A DNA stretch of 64,000 nucleotides from contig NZ_VCLB01000006.1 of assembly GCF_005924265.1 (NCBI RefSeq), positions 248,001 to 312,000 on the forward strand, given 5' to 3'. The translations under genes and the position numbers were made by a program. A model generated the notes under the pieces. It was not told the DNA's origin. It saw only the letters and a list, made by a program, of their open reading frames with translations, and searched no databases. The stretch's first letter is position 1. Each line of letters begins with the position of its first letter. Of the stretch, positions 27,414 through 38,607 are shown in pieces. The DNA comes from Martelella lutilitoris. GTDB taxonomy: Bacteria > Pseudomonadota > Alphaproteobacteria > Rhizobiales > Rhizobiaceae.

Positions 27414-28100
27414 ATGGAGAGTTTCGTCGATCTCTACTGCGAACGGACGGCAGCCGGCTTCTGGAACGAGCCGGTCAACGCGCTCACCAATCTTGCCTTC
27501 ATCATCGCGGCGCTGATTGCCTGGCCGAAAGCCTGGCGCAGGCCGGAGCGCTCGCTGATCGAACTCACCGTGATCACGCTGGTCTTTGCCATCGGCGTCG
27601 GCTCGTTCCTGTTCCACACGCTGGCAACGCCGCTTTCCGGCGCGCTCGATGTGATCCCGATCTGGCTGTTCTTCTTTGCCTATATCCTGCTGATCTTCAT
27701 CCGGGTGACCGGCGGCAAGACCTTCGACATTATCGGCTACATGGTGGCCACGCTGTTCGGCTTCGTGGCGGTGGTCTATCTCGTCGGGCTGTTGGGGCGC
27801 AACGGCGCACCGCTGAACGGCTCGCTGCAATATGCGCCGGCGTTGATCGCCATGGCGCTCGCCAGCGCAATCGCCGCCTTTCGCGGCCATCCGGCCTGGC
27901 GCTATTTCGCGAGCGCCACGGCAATCTTCATCATGTCGCTGACCTTCCGCAGCCTCGACCAGGCCTCTTGCGCGATCACCGGCGGGCTCGGCACCCACTT
28001 CCTCTGGCATATCCTGAATGCAACGGTGCTCGGCATTCTGCTGATGGGGGCCGTGAAAGCGATGCCGCCCGGCCCTTCGATCGATCAGAGCGAGAAGTAA
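27414..28100 (+). CDS. Ceramidase-family membrane protein
   Basis: 228-residue protein with about seven hydrophobic helices and the alkaline ceramidase (CREST superfamily) layout. DLYCERTAAGFWNEPVNALTN begins the protein, GVGSFLFHTLATPLSGALDV carries a conserved Ser/His/Asp set, and GTHFLWHILNA carries the C-terminal metal-binding His residues. Bacterial members are little studied and could hydrolyse an amide lipid. It follows the SDR gene by 3 nt, so it belongs to the queG transcript. The last 16 nt overlap the convergent xthA gene. Confidence 0.83.
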   Translation: MESFVDLYCERTAAGFWNEPVNALTNLAFIIAALIAWPKAWRRPERSLIELTVITLVFAIGVGSFLFHTLATPLSGALDVIPIWLFFFAYILLIFIRVTGGKTFDIIGYMVATLFGFVAVVYLVGLLGRNGAPLNGSLQYAPALIAMALASAIAAFRGHPAWRYFASATAIFIMSLTFRSLDQASCAITGGLGTHFLWHILNATVLGILLMGAVKAMPPGPSIDQSEK

Positions 28101-28888
28101 CCCGTCACCGGCACATGGTCGGAGGGTTTTTCCCATCCGCGGGCATCGGCGAGAATCTCGAAGCGGCTGAAGGCGGGCACGAGATCGGCGGAAGACCAGA
28201 TATGATCGAGCCTGCGGCCGCGATTGGCGGCGCGCCAGTCCTTGGCGCGATAGCTCCACCAGGTGTAGAGCTTTTCGTCCTCCGGGGTGACGTAACGCAT
28301 CAGATCCGTCCAGCCGCCCGCGGCGATCAGTTCCTGCATGGTCTCGGTTTCCACCGGCGTGTGGCTGACGACCTTCAGGAGTTGCTTGTGCGACCAGACG
28401 TCGTGCTCCATCGGCGCGATGTTGAGATCGCCGACCAGGATTGAGCTGACGCCATCGCCGGCATCGGCCCTGAGCGCCTTCATTTCCTCGAGAAAATCGA
28501 GTTTGTGGCGGAATTTCGGGTTGATGTCCGGGTCCGGCTCATCACCGCCGGCGGGCACATAGAAATTGTGCAGACGGATTTTCCGTCCCCCGACATCGAT
28601 CACCGCCGCAATGTGACGGGTATCGCCCATGGCGCAGTAGTCGGTCGAGAAGCCTTCGCCCAGCGGCAGGCGCGAAACGATGGCGACGCCGTGATAGCCC
28701 TTCTGGCCGTGAACGGCGATGTGTTCATAGCCGAGTTCGCGCAAGGGCTTGAACGGAAACTGGTCGTTCAGGCATTTGATTTCCTGAAGGCAGAGAACAT
28801 CCGGCGCATGCTCCTGAAGAAACGCACTGACGATCGGCAGGCGCAGGCGCACCGAATTGATGTTCCATGTGGTAAGCTTCAGTTCCAA
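28085..28888 (-). CDS. xthA: Exodeoxyribonuclease III
   Basis: 267-residue AP endonuclease/3'-5' exonuclease of base excision repair. The start TWNINSVRLRL gives the conserved Asn11, LCLQEIKCL the catalytic Glu36, SILVGDLNIAP the Asp-Asn pair, and RLDHIWSS plus SDHVPVTGYF the C-terminal Asp-His. The start is TTG at 28888 with AAAGG 7 nt upstream; no in-frame ATG fits better. The 3' end overlaps the ceramidase-family gene by 16 nt on the other strand. Confidence 0.94.
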   Translation of the reverse strand: MELKLTTWNINSVRLRLPIVSAFLQEHAPDVLCLQEIKCLNDQFPFKPLRELGYEHIAVHGQKGYHGVAIVSRLPLGEGFSTDYCAMGDTRHIAAVIDVGGRKIRLHNFYVPAGGDEPDPDINPKFRHKLDFLEEMKALRADAGDGVSSILVGDLNIAPMEHDVWSHKQLLKVVSHTPVETETMQELIAAGGWTDLMRYVTPEDEKLYTWWSYRAKDWRAANRGRRLDHIWSSADLVPAFSRFEILADARGWEKPSDHVPVTGYFSL

Positions 28889-28958
28889 GTCAATGCCTTT
28901 CCTGCCTTTGCCGAAGGGGCATCAGCAATAGGCGATTCTCAAGGCGACCGGAAGGCCG

Positions 28959-29690
28959 TCAGTTGCTGGAGCTGGGGCTTGCCATGATCTGGTCGTAGGG
29001 AATGCGGAAGACGGAGCGGCCGAATTCGACGCCGGTGCGGACATTGGAGAGGATCACGGTCGTGTCCTTGCCCTGGGCATCTGTAATGGTCCACTGACGC
29101 AACTCATAGGTCTTGCTGTCGAACATCAGCGTGATCACCTGATCGCCGAAGATCGACTTGTCGCCGAGCACGATGATCGTCAGCCCGCTTTGCTGGCGCA
29201 CGTCGCGCACCATCCGGTTCTCGAGGTCGATCTTGTCCGCGAGCAACAGGCTGAGCGGCGTGCGCGACAGCGGATAGAAATCCCAGGTATCGAGCTCGCC
29301 ATTGCCGACGGCAACATTGCGGCCATCGGCGATCACCTTCAGCGTCGACGGCGCATCATAGTCGAAGCGCAGCTTGCCGGGTCGTTCGAGATAGAACTTG
29401 CCGCCGGCCTGGTCGCCGCGCGGACCGAACTGCATGAACTCGCCGGTCATCGTCTTGACCGAGGAGAAATGGTTGGCGATCTTCTGCGCGGCATCGGCCG
29501 GAGCCGCCGTGGCGACCTGCGCAACCTGCTGCGCCCCGTCGCGTTTCGTCGGCAACGGCACGGCCGATGTCTGCGCGAAGACCGGGGCGGCGGCACAGAA
29601 CAACATCGCCGCGCCGCCTGCAATCCCGCCCATGAACTGCCGGCGCGACCGTGTGGCGTTTCGGGGCGTGGTCACGTTGCGGTCACTCAT
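28959..29690 (-). CDS. lolA: Outer membrane lipoprotein carrier protein
   Basis: 243-residue periplasmic chaperone that ferries lipoproteins from LolCDE to the outer membrane. The N-terminus has a long positively charged region with SRRQFMGG (twin-arginine-like) followed by a hydrophobic core ending PVFAQ. The mature LolA fold is shown by GEFMQFGPRGDQAGGKFYLE, RPGKLRFDYDAPS and LRQWTITDAQGKDTTVILSN. It lies directly downstream of ftsK in the same direction, the common arrangement in alphaproteobacteria. Confidence 0.92.
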   Translation of the reverse strand: MSDRNVTTPRNATRSRRQFMGGIAGGAAMLFCAAAPVFAQTSAVPLPTKRDGAQQVAQVATAAPADAAQKIANHFSSVKTMTGEFMQFGPRGDQAGGKFYLERPGKLRFDYDAPSTLKVIADGRNVAVGNGELDTWDFYPLSRTPLSLLLADKIDLENRMVRDVRQQSGLTIIVLGDKSIFGDQVITLMFDSKTYELRQWTITDAQGKDTTVILSNVRTGVEFGRSVFRIPYDQIMASPSSSN

Positions 29691-29789
29691 CTGTCAATAT
29701 CCTGAAACTCTGTTTAAGCGCTTCCTGCCCGGTCAAGACGGCGATTTCTGGGCAGGCGCCGGATTGGTCGTGCACTCAAAGATGGGGCG

Positions 29790-32516
<2,727 letters not shown>

Positions 32517-32621
32517 GTCTGTCCGTTCCTGAAACTCGGTTCTGATTCGGTCACGCCCCACTGGTCCGCGCCTTTTCCGGCAGCAGACAGAAGGGGCATC
32601 GCCGGCAGGCTAGCAGTGATG

Positions 32622-32640
32622 GGTTAAAGCCTCTTTAACC
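32622..32640. promoter_or_regulatory. CtrA-like box upstream of ftsK
   Basis: GGTTAAAGCCTCTTTAACC is a perfect 8-3-8 palindrome and contains TTAA-N7-TTAAC, the CtrA consensus, on both strands. It lies 106-124 nt before the ftsK start. CtrA is the cell-cycle regulator of alphaproteobacteria, so control of a division gene is plausible. No regulator gene is nearby. Confidence 0.6.
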
Positions 32641-32664
32641 ATCGAAAATCGACGGCCATACCCC

Positions 32665-32695
32665 AACAAAAAACCCGGGCCGCAAGGCCCGGGTT
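32665..32695 (-). terminator. Intrinsic terminator of glnK-amtB
   Basis: AACCCGGGCC and GGCCCGGGTT (32672-32681 and 32686-32695) form a perfect 10-bp stem with a 4-nt loop. Read leftward it is followed by TTTTGTT, 42 nt past the amtB stop. It separates amtB from ftsK. Confidence 0.9.
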
Positions 32696-32736
32696 CGCGC
32701 GGCCCGCATGATGCGGACCGTCACTTCGAGACGGAA

Positions 32737-34065
32737 TTACATGAATTCCGGATAGGCCTCGACGCCGACTTCCGACTTGTCGAGCCCGTCCGCTTCCTCT
32801 TCCGGCGAGACACGGATGCCCATGACGGCCTTGAGGATGAACCAGACGATCAGCGATGCTACGAAAGTGAAGACGCCGATCGAGACAATACCGATGATCT
32901 GCGTGCCGAAGGACGTGCCGTCATTGGTGAGCGGAACGATGAAGGTTCCCCAGATACCGGCGATCAGGTGGACCGGGATGGCGCCGACAACGTCGTCGAC
33001 CTTCAGCTTGTCGAGCAGCGGGACGAAGACGACGACGATAACGCCACCGATACCGCCGATGAAGAGCGCGGCCGGAACGGACGGCGTCAGCGGTTCGGCG
33101 GTGATCGAGACCAGACCGGCGAGCGCGCCGTTGAGGACCATGGTCACATCGACCTTCTTGTAGACGATCTGCAGCAGGATCATCGCAACAACGGCACCGG
33201 CAGCAGCGGCCAGGTTGGTGTTGACGAAGATCTTGGAGACATCGCCGGCATCGGCAATCGAGCCGATGGCAAGCTGCGAACCGCCGTTGAAGCCGAACCA
33301 GCCGAGCCACAGGATGAAGGTACCGAGAACGGCGAGCGGGATGTTGGAGCCCGGCATCGGATGAACGGAACCGTCAGCGCCGTATTTGCCCGCACGCGCA
33401 CCGAGGACGAGCGCACCGGCGAGAGCGGCCCAGCCGCCGACCGAGTGAACCAGCGTCGAACCGGCGAAGTCGGAGAAGCCCATTTCGGCAAGCCAGCCGC
33501 CGCCCCACTGCCAGGAACCGGTGATCGGGTAGAGGATACCGGTCAGGATGACGGTGAAGATCATGAACGGCCAGAACTTGATACGCTCGGCAACCGTACC
33601 CGAAACGATCGAGGCGGTCGTGGCGCAGAACACCATCTGGAAGAACCAGTCGGACGCGACCGAATAGCCGGCCGAACCATCATCCATGCCGGGACCCGGG
33701 AAGACGTAGGGGCCGAACGAGCCCATGAAGCCGCCGTCGACGCCGGAATACATCAGGTTGTAGCCGGTGAACCAGAACATGATGCCGCCGACCGAATAAA
33801 GGGCGATGTTCTTCAGGCCCTGCATGGAGGCGTTCTTCTTGCGCACCAGGCCCATTTCGAGCATGGCGAAGCCGGCTGCCATCCACATGACGAGGAAGCC
33901 GCCGATGAGGAACAGCATGGTGTTGAGGATTTCAGCGGTCGCCGGCGAAACGCCGGTTGCCGTCGTCAGGTCGATCACGGTTTCGTCCTGAGCCAGCGCG
34001 GGAAAGGCAAAGGAAGCTGCCGCAACCGCCGTGACGCCCGCAAAGAGTTTAAGTTTGGAAGACAT
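32737..34065 (-). CDS. amtB: Ammonium transporter
   Basis: 442-residue channel-like protein of the Amt/Mep/Rh family, with a signal peptide-like first segment (LFAGVTAVAAASFAFPALA) and 11 further helices. The pore twin histidines are in FAGSTLVHSVGGWAAL and GAIPVHLIAGIWGT. WFGFNGGSQL and PMPGSNIPLAVLGT are family blocks. It imports ammonium and is gated by GlnK. The ATG at 34065 is 22 nt after the glnK stop, so both share one transcript from the sigma-54 promoter. Confidence 0.97.
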   Translation of the reverse strand: MSSKLKLFAGVTAVAAASFAFPALAQDETVIDLTTATGVSPATAEILNTMLFLIGGFLVMWMAAGFAMLEMGLVRKKNASMQGLKNIALYSVGGIMFWFTGYNLMYSGVDGGFMGSFGPYVFPGPGMDDGSAGYSVASDWFFQMVFCATTASIVSGTVAERIKFWPFMIFTVILTGILYPITGSWQWGGGWLAEMGFSDFAGSTLVHSVGGWAALAGALVLGARAGKYGADGSVHPMPGSNIPLAVLGTFILWLGWFGFNGGSQLAIGSIADAGDVSKIFVNTNLAAAAGAVVAMILLQIVYKKVDVTMVLNGALAGLVSITAEPLTPSVPAALFIGGIGGVIVVVFVPLLDKLKVDDVVGAIPVHLIAGIWGTFIVPLTNDGTSFGTQIIGIVSIGVFTFVASLIVWFILKAVMGIRVSPEEEADGLDKSEVGVEAYPEFM

Positions 34066-34087
34066 AGACTGATTACCCCCTGCTGTC

Positions 34088-34477
<390 letters not shown>

Positions 34478-34521
34478 TTACCGCTTGGACAGGCGAATCC
34501 GTCAGCGGCCTATCAGAGACA

Positions 34522-34537
34522 TACAAAGTCCGTGCCA
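34522..34537 (-). promoter_or_regulatory. Sigma-54 promoter of glnK-amtB
   Basis: On the minus strand TGGCAC-GGACT-TTGTA matches the -24/-12 consensus TGGCAC-N5-TTGCW with one mismatch in the -12 element. It lies 96 nt before the glnK ATG. glnK-amtB operons are classic NtrC/RpoN targets, which supports the call. Confidence 0.75.
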
Positions 34538-34621
34538 GATTGGAAGTTTTCTTATAACAAATTGATTTTCATGATGATTTTATATCACCAAACACATTAC
34601 GGCAAAACTGCGGCAGCATTG

Positions 34622-34635
34622 GCACGCAGATGTGC
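34622..34635. promoter_or_regulatory. Possible NtrC enhancer site
   Basis: GCAC-GCAGAT-GTGC is a dyad like NtrC sites (GCAC-N7-GTGC in E. coli glnA) but with 6 rather than 7 central bases. It lies about 85 nt upstream of the -24 box, a usual enhancer distance. The rest of the 344-nt tesB-glnK spacer is AT-rich and shows no gene. Confidence 0.4.
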
Positions 34636-34770
34636 GCAAATCACGGCAAATGCCTAATTTTTATGCATATGGCTGAATGGACTGCAAGACACCGCGCCGT
34701 CACGCAAGCAGGAACCGCGTTGCCCCAAGGCGTACATGTTCTCACGAACCGCAGACTGCTTGCGCAAAAT

Positions 34771-35661
34771 TCACTCGTAGAAAGGCCGGACATTCTCGTT
34801 GAGCCGGATCAGCCCCTCCTGCGCCACCGATGCCACCAGCGTGCCGTCGCGGGCGAAGATCTTGCCATAGGCAAGCCCGCGCGCTCCGTTGGCCGAGGGG
34901 CTTTCATGCACATAGAGAAGCCAGTCGGAAATGTCGAAGGGACGGTGGAACCAAACGGCGTGATCGAGGCTCGCCCCCTGAATGCCGTCGGAAAACACCG
35001 AGCTTTCGTGCGGATAGAGCGTCGTGTCGAGAAGCGTCATGTCCGACATATAGGAGAGAAAGGCCGTCTGGTAGGCGCGCCCCTTCGGCGGCACGCCGTT
35101 GCCGCGGATCCAGATGCTCTGGCGCGGCGAGCGCTTCTTGCGCCACAGGAACTGATCCAGGTCGACGGGCCTGAGTTCGATCGGCCGCTCGCGTTTCCAG
35201 TAGTTGCGGATCGGGGCCGGCGCATGCTCGGCGTCGTTCATGATGTCGCTGGCGACCAGTTCCTCCGGCGGCGGCACGTCCGGCATCACGTCCTGGTGCT
35301 CAAACCCCTCCTCCTCAATCTGGAAGGAAGCCGCCATGATGAAGATCGGCTCGCCATGCTGGATGGCGCGCACATTGCGGGTGGAAAAGCTGCGCCCGTC
35401 GCGCAGCCGCTCCACCTGGAAGACGATCGGCACCTTGGTATCGCCCGGCCGCATGAAATAGCCGTGCAGCGAATGGACGAAGCGGCCGGGCGGCACCGTG
35501 CGCTGGGCGGCGACGAGCGACTGCGCCACCACCTGCCCGCCGAAGACGCGCTGCCATGTCGTGACCGGACTTTGCCCGCGATAAAGATTCTCCTCCAGCC
35601 GCTCCAGATCGAGCAGATCTGCAAGCACGCTGTCGCTTTGGGCAGGATTAGCCTGTGACAT
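34771..35661 (-). CDS. tesB: Acyl-CoA thioesterase II
   Basis: 296-residue double hot-dog thioesterase that hydrolyses medium- and long-chain acyl-CoA. The N-terminal hot-dog has RVFGGQVVAQSLVAA and VHSLHGYFMRPGD. The C-terminal one has SDMTLLDTTL (Asp), SLDHAVWFHRPF and QEGLIR (Gln), the Asp-Thr-Gln catalytic set of E. coli TesB. Length is normal. It shares orientation with glnK but has 344 nt between them with a separate sigma-54 promoter, so it is not in the same transcript. Confidence 0.94.
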   Translation of the reverse strand: MSQANPAQSDSVLADLLDLERLEENLYRGQSPVTTWQRVFGGQVVAQSLVAAQRTVPPGRFVHSLHGYFMRPGDTKVPIVFQVERLRDGRSFSTRNVRAIQHGEPIFIMAASFQIEEEGFEHQDVMPDVPPPEELVASDIMNDAEHAPAPIRNYWKRERPIELRPVDLDQFLWRKKRSPRQSIWIRGNGVPPKGRAYQTAFLSYMSDMTLLDTTLYPHESSVFSDGIQGASLDHAVWFHRPFDISDWLLYVHESPSANGARGLAYGKIFARDGTLVASVAQEGLIRLNENVRPFYE

Positions 35662-35774
35662 CCGGAAAGCTTCCCTATATACCGCTTGAAGTAATGCAAT
35701 GCCGTATAGCAGCTTCGAAGGTGCTGATCGAGAGACCTGAAGCCAATGCCGGCAGGACCGGAAGGGAGCGCGAA

Positions 35775-36989
35775 ATGAAGGACATCATCATCGTCGGCGG
35801 TGGCTATGTCGGCCTCAGCGTTGCCGTTGCCGTCAAGAAGGCAGCGCCGCATCTCGAGATCGAACTGATGGAAGCCGCCCCCGAACATGTCTGGCAGAAG
35901 GACGAGCGCGCCTCGGCCATCATCGCCGCCGCGATCAACATGCTGAAGACGCTGGAGCTCTGGGACGACATCAAGGACGACGCCCAGCCGATCAACGACA
36001 TGATCGTGACCGATTCGAAGACCGGCGAGCCGGTGAAGCCGGTTTTTCTGACCTTCGCCGACCGCGCCGCGACGAACGAACCCTTCGCCTACATGATTCC
36101 GAACGTCTCCATGGTGCGCGCGCTCCGGCAGAAGGCCGGCGAGCTTGGCATCACCATCCGCCACGGGGCTGCCGTCACGGCGTTTGAGAACAATGGCGGT
36201 CATGCGAGGATTACTCTTGCCGGCGGCGAGGAGATCGCCACGCGGCTTGTCGTCGCCTGTGACGGCGTGCGCTCGCGGCTCAGGGACATGGCGGGCATCA
36301 AGACGGTGAAATTCGATTACGGCCAGTCAGGCATTGTCACCACCGTTTCTCATGAGCGCCCGCACAATGGCCGCGCGGAAGAGCATTTTCTGCCGGCGGG
36401 CCCCTTCGCCATCCTGCCGCTCAAGGGCAACCGCTCCTCGCTCGTCTGGACCGAACGCACCGACGACGCCAAGCGTCTGGTTGAAAGCGACGACATGGTG
36501 TTCGAGGTCGAGCTCGAGCGCCGCTTCGGCCATCATCTCGGCAAACTCGAGCTTGCCGGCGGCAGGCGCGCCTTCCCGCTCGGCCTCACGCTGTCGCGCG
36601 CCTTCATCGCGCCGCGCCTGGCGCTGGCGGGCGATGCCGCCCACGGCATCCACCCGATTTCCGGCCAGGGCCTCAATCTCGGCTTCAAGGATGTCGCAGC
36701 ACTCGCCGAAACCATCGTCGAGGCCGACCGGGTGGGGCTCGATATCGGCGCGCTCGACACGCTGGAGCGGTACCAGAGCTGGCGCCGCTTCGACACGGTG
36801 CGCATGGGCATGACCACCGACGTCCTCAACCGCCTTTTCTCCAACGATATAGGTCCGTTGCGCGTCGCCCGTGATTTCGGCCTCGGCGTGGTCGACCGCA
36901 TGCCGGGCCTGAAGCGCTATTTCATCGAGGAAGCGGCAGGCCGCACCATGCATGACAAGCCGAAGCTTCTGGCCGGCGAACCGCTCTGA
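35775..36989 (+). CDS. UbiH/UbiF-family FAD-dependent monooxygenase
   Basis: 404-residue flavoprotein hydroxylase. The N-terminal FAD fold is DIIIVGGGYVGLSVAVAVKK (residues 3-22), the middle has VVACDGVRSRLRDMAG, and the second FAD motif GDAAHGIHPISGQGLNLGF is exact. The ubiquinone hydroxylases UbiH, UbiF, UbiI and VisC have this layout, so it probably hydroxylates a ring carbon in ubiquinone synthesis. Which position cannot be told. The ATG at 35775 follows GGGAGCG. It is divergent from tesB. Confidence 0.87.
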   Translation: MKDIIIVGGGYVGLSVAVAVKKAAPHLEIELMEAAPEHVWQKDERASAIIAAAINMLKTLELWDDIKDDAQPINDMIVTDSKTGEPVKPVFLTFADRAATNEPFAYMIPNVSMVRALRQKAGELGITIRHGAAVTAFENNGGHARITLAGGEEIATRLVVACDGVRSRLRDMAGIKTVKFDYGQSGIVTTVSHERPHNGRAEEHFLPAGPFAILPLKGNRSSLVWTERTDDAKRLVESDDMVFEVELERRFGHHLGKLELAGGRRAFPLGLTLSRAFIAPRLALAGDAAHGIHPISGQGLNLGFKDVAALAETIVEADRVGLDIGALDTLERYQSWRRFDTVRMGMTTDVLNRLFSNDIGPLRVARDFGLGVVDRMPGLKRYFIEEAAGRTMHDKPKLLAGEPL

Positions 36990-37049
36990 CAAAGCCGGAG
37001 CAACACCGCATCAAAGCGCCCGGGCACCTCGTCCGGGCGAACCATTTCT

Positions 37050-37153
37050 CTAGAGCGCCGTGCGTCCATTCGGACGCACAAAGGACGCTCTAGCCTATTG
37101 AATCTGCGCATCGTGCTTTCCGAAAATCAATTCCGATTTTCGGGTCGATGCGC
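37050..37153. repeat. RIME-like mosaic palindromic element
   Basis: Two back-to-back palindromes form a 104-bp unit. The first (37050-37093) has outer arms CTAGAGCG/CGCTCTAG and inner arms GTGCGTCC/GGACGCAC. The second (37106-37153) has outer arms GCGCATCG/CGATGCGC and inner arms CCGAAAATC/GATTTTCGG. This two-palindrome design and length resemble the Rhizobium-specific intergenic mosaic element RIME1. It ends 15 nt before the aldehyde dehydrogenase ATG, so it lies in that gene's leader or promoter. Confidence 0.75.
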
Positions 37154-37167
37154 CAGGGAGCGAGGCC

Positions 37168-38595
37168 ATGACCAACAATCTCAAATTCTTCATCGACGGC
37201 GCCTGGGTGGACCCGATCGCGCGGAAAACGCTGGACGTGATCAATCCCGCAACCGAGGAGGTCTTCACGTCCATCTCCATCGGCGCTGAAGGCGATGTCG
37301 ACCGCGCGGTGGCCGCCGCAAAGACGGCCTTCGTAACATTTTCACTGACAACGAAAGCCGAACGGCTCGCGCTGCTGAAGCGTATTCTCGAGGCCTATAA
37401 CGAGCGCTACGAGGACATCGCCCAGGCCGTCAGCCGCGAAATGGGCGCGCCGATCGCCTTTGCCCGCGGCTCACAGGCCGCCGCCGGCCGCGGCCATCTG
37501 GAGGCGACGATCAAGGCCTTCGAGGATTTCGAACTGGAAAAGCCGCGCGGAAAGGCGATGATCGTGCGCGAGCCGATCGGCGTCTGCGCGCTGATCACGC
37601 CGTGGAACTGGCCGCTGAACCAGATCGTCTGCAAGGTGGCCCCGGCAATCGCCGCCGGCTGCACCATGGTGCTGAAACCCTCCGAGATCGCGCCGATCTC
37701 CGGCGTTATCTTCTCCGAGGTAATGGAGGCCGCCGGCACGCCGAAGGGCGTCTATAACATGGTGCAGGGCACCGGGCCGGATGTCGGCCAGGTCATGGCC
37801 GGGCACGCCGACGTGGACATGGTGTCCTTCACCGGTTCCACCCGCGCCGGCATCATTGTTGCCAAGACGGCGGCCGATACGGTCAAGCGCGTGGCGCAGG
37901 AGCTTGGCGGCAAGTCCCCCAATATCGTCCTGCCGGATGCCGATCTGGAAGAGGCCGTCCGCGCCGGCGTCACCTCCTGCTTCGAGAATTCAGGACAGTC
38001 CTGCGACGCGCCGACCCGCATGCTGGTGCCCGCCGACCGCCACGACGAGGCGCTGGCCTACGCCAGGGCAACAGCCGAGAGCTTCGTCACGGGCGATCCG
38101 CAATCCGAGGACACCGTGCTCGGACCGGTGGTCTCCAAACAGCAATATGAAAAAATCCAGCGGCTGATCGAAACGGGCATCGCCGAGGGCGCAACGCTGG
38201 TCGCGGGCGGCCCCGGCAAACCGGAGGGGCTTGAGCGCGGCTATTATGTCCGCCCCACGGTCTTCGGCAATGTGAAGAACGACATGACGATCGCGCGCGA
38301 GGAAATCTTCGGGCCGGTGCTGTCAATCCTGCCCTACGCCGACGAGGATGAAGCAGTCTCGATCGCCAATGACACGGTCTACGGTCTCGGCGCCTACGTC
38401 CAGTCCGGCAGTATCGAACATGCGAGAGCCATTGCCCGGCGCATTCGCGCCGGATCGGTCTACCTCAACTATCCGGACTGGGATCCGATGGGCCCGTTCG
38501 GCGGCTACAAGCAATCCGGCAATGGCCGCGAATACGCCGACTGGGCGATCGACGACTTCCTCGAGATCAAGGGTATTGTCGGCTGGCAGCCGTAA
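37168..38595 (+). CDS. NAD(P)-dependent aldehyde dehydrogenase
   Basis: 475-residue ALDH-superfamily enzyme that oxidises an aldehyde to the acid. The catalytic Cys279 is in NSGQSCDAPT, the general base Glu245 in RVAQELGGKS, and the oxyanion Asn in PWNWPLNQ. FTGSTRAG is the nucleotide-binding turn. It resembles the broad AldA-like group. The start follows AGGGAGCGAGG, 15 nt after a repeat element. The gene converges with the ABC transporter ATPase 13 nt away and may oxidise an aldehyde derived from that transporter's substrate; this is an inference from position only. Confidence 0.92.
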   Translation: MTNNLKFFIDGAWVDPIARKTLDVINPATEEVFTSISIGAEGDVDRAVAAAKTAFVTFSLTTKAERLALLKRILEAYNERYEDIAQAVSREMGAPIAFARGSQAAAGRGHLEATIKAFEDFELEKPRGKAMIVREPIGVCALITPWNWPLNQIVCKVAPAIAAGCTMVLKPSEIAPISGVIFSEVMEAAGTPKGVYNMVQGTGPDVGQVMAGHADVDMVSFTGSTRAGIIVAKTAADTVKRVAQELGGKSPNIVLPDADLEEAVRAGVTSCFENSGQSCDAPTRMLVPADRHDEALAYARATAESFVTGDPQSEDTVLGPVVSKQQYEKIQRLIETGIAEGATLVAGGPGKPEGLERGYYVRPTVFGNVKNDMTIAREEIFGPVLSILPYADEDEAVSIANDTVYGLGAYVQSGSIEHARAIARRIRAGSVYLNYPDWDPMGPFGGYKQSGNGREYADWAIDDFLEIKGIVGWQP

Positions 38596-38607
38596 GGCGC
38601 CCTGGCC

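Noticed and set aside
34620-34640. A plus-strand sigma-54 promoter beginning TGGCAC near 34620
   Set aside because: The -12 element is absent at the required distance (TGTGC instead of TTGCW), and it would read antisense into tesB. The dyad is better read as an enhancer-like site.
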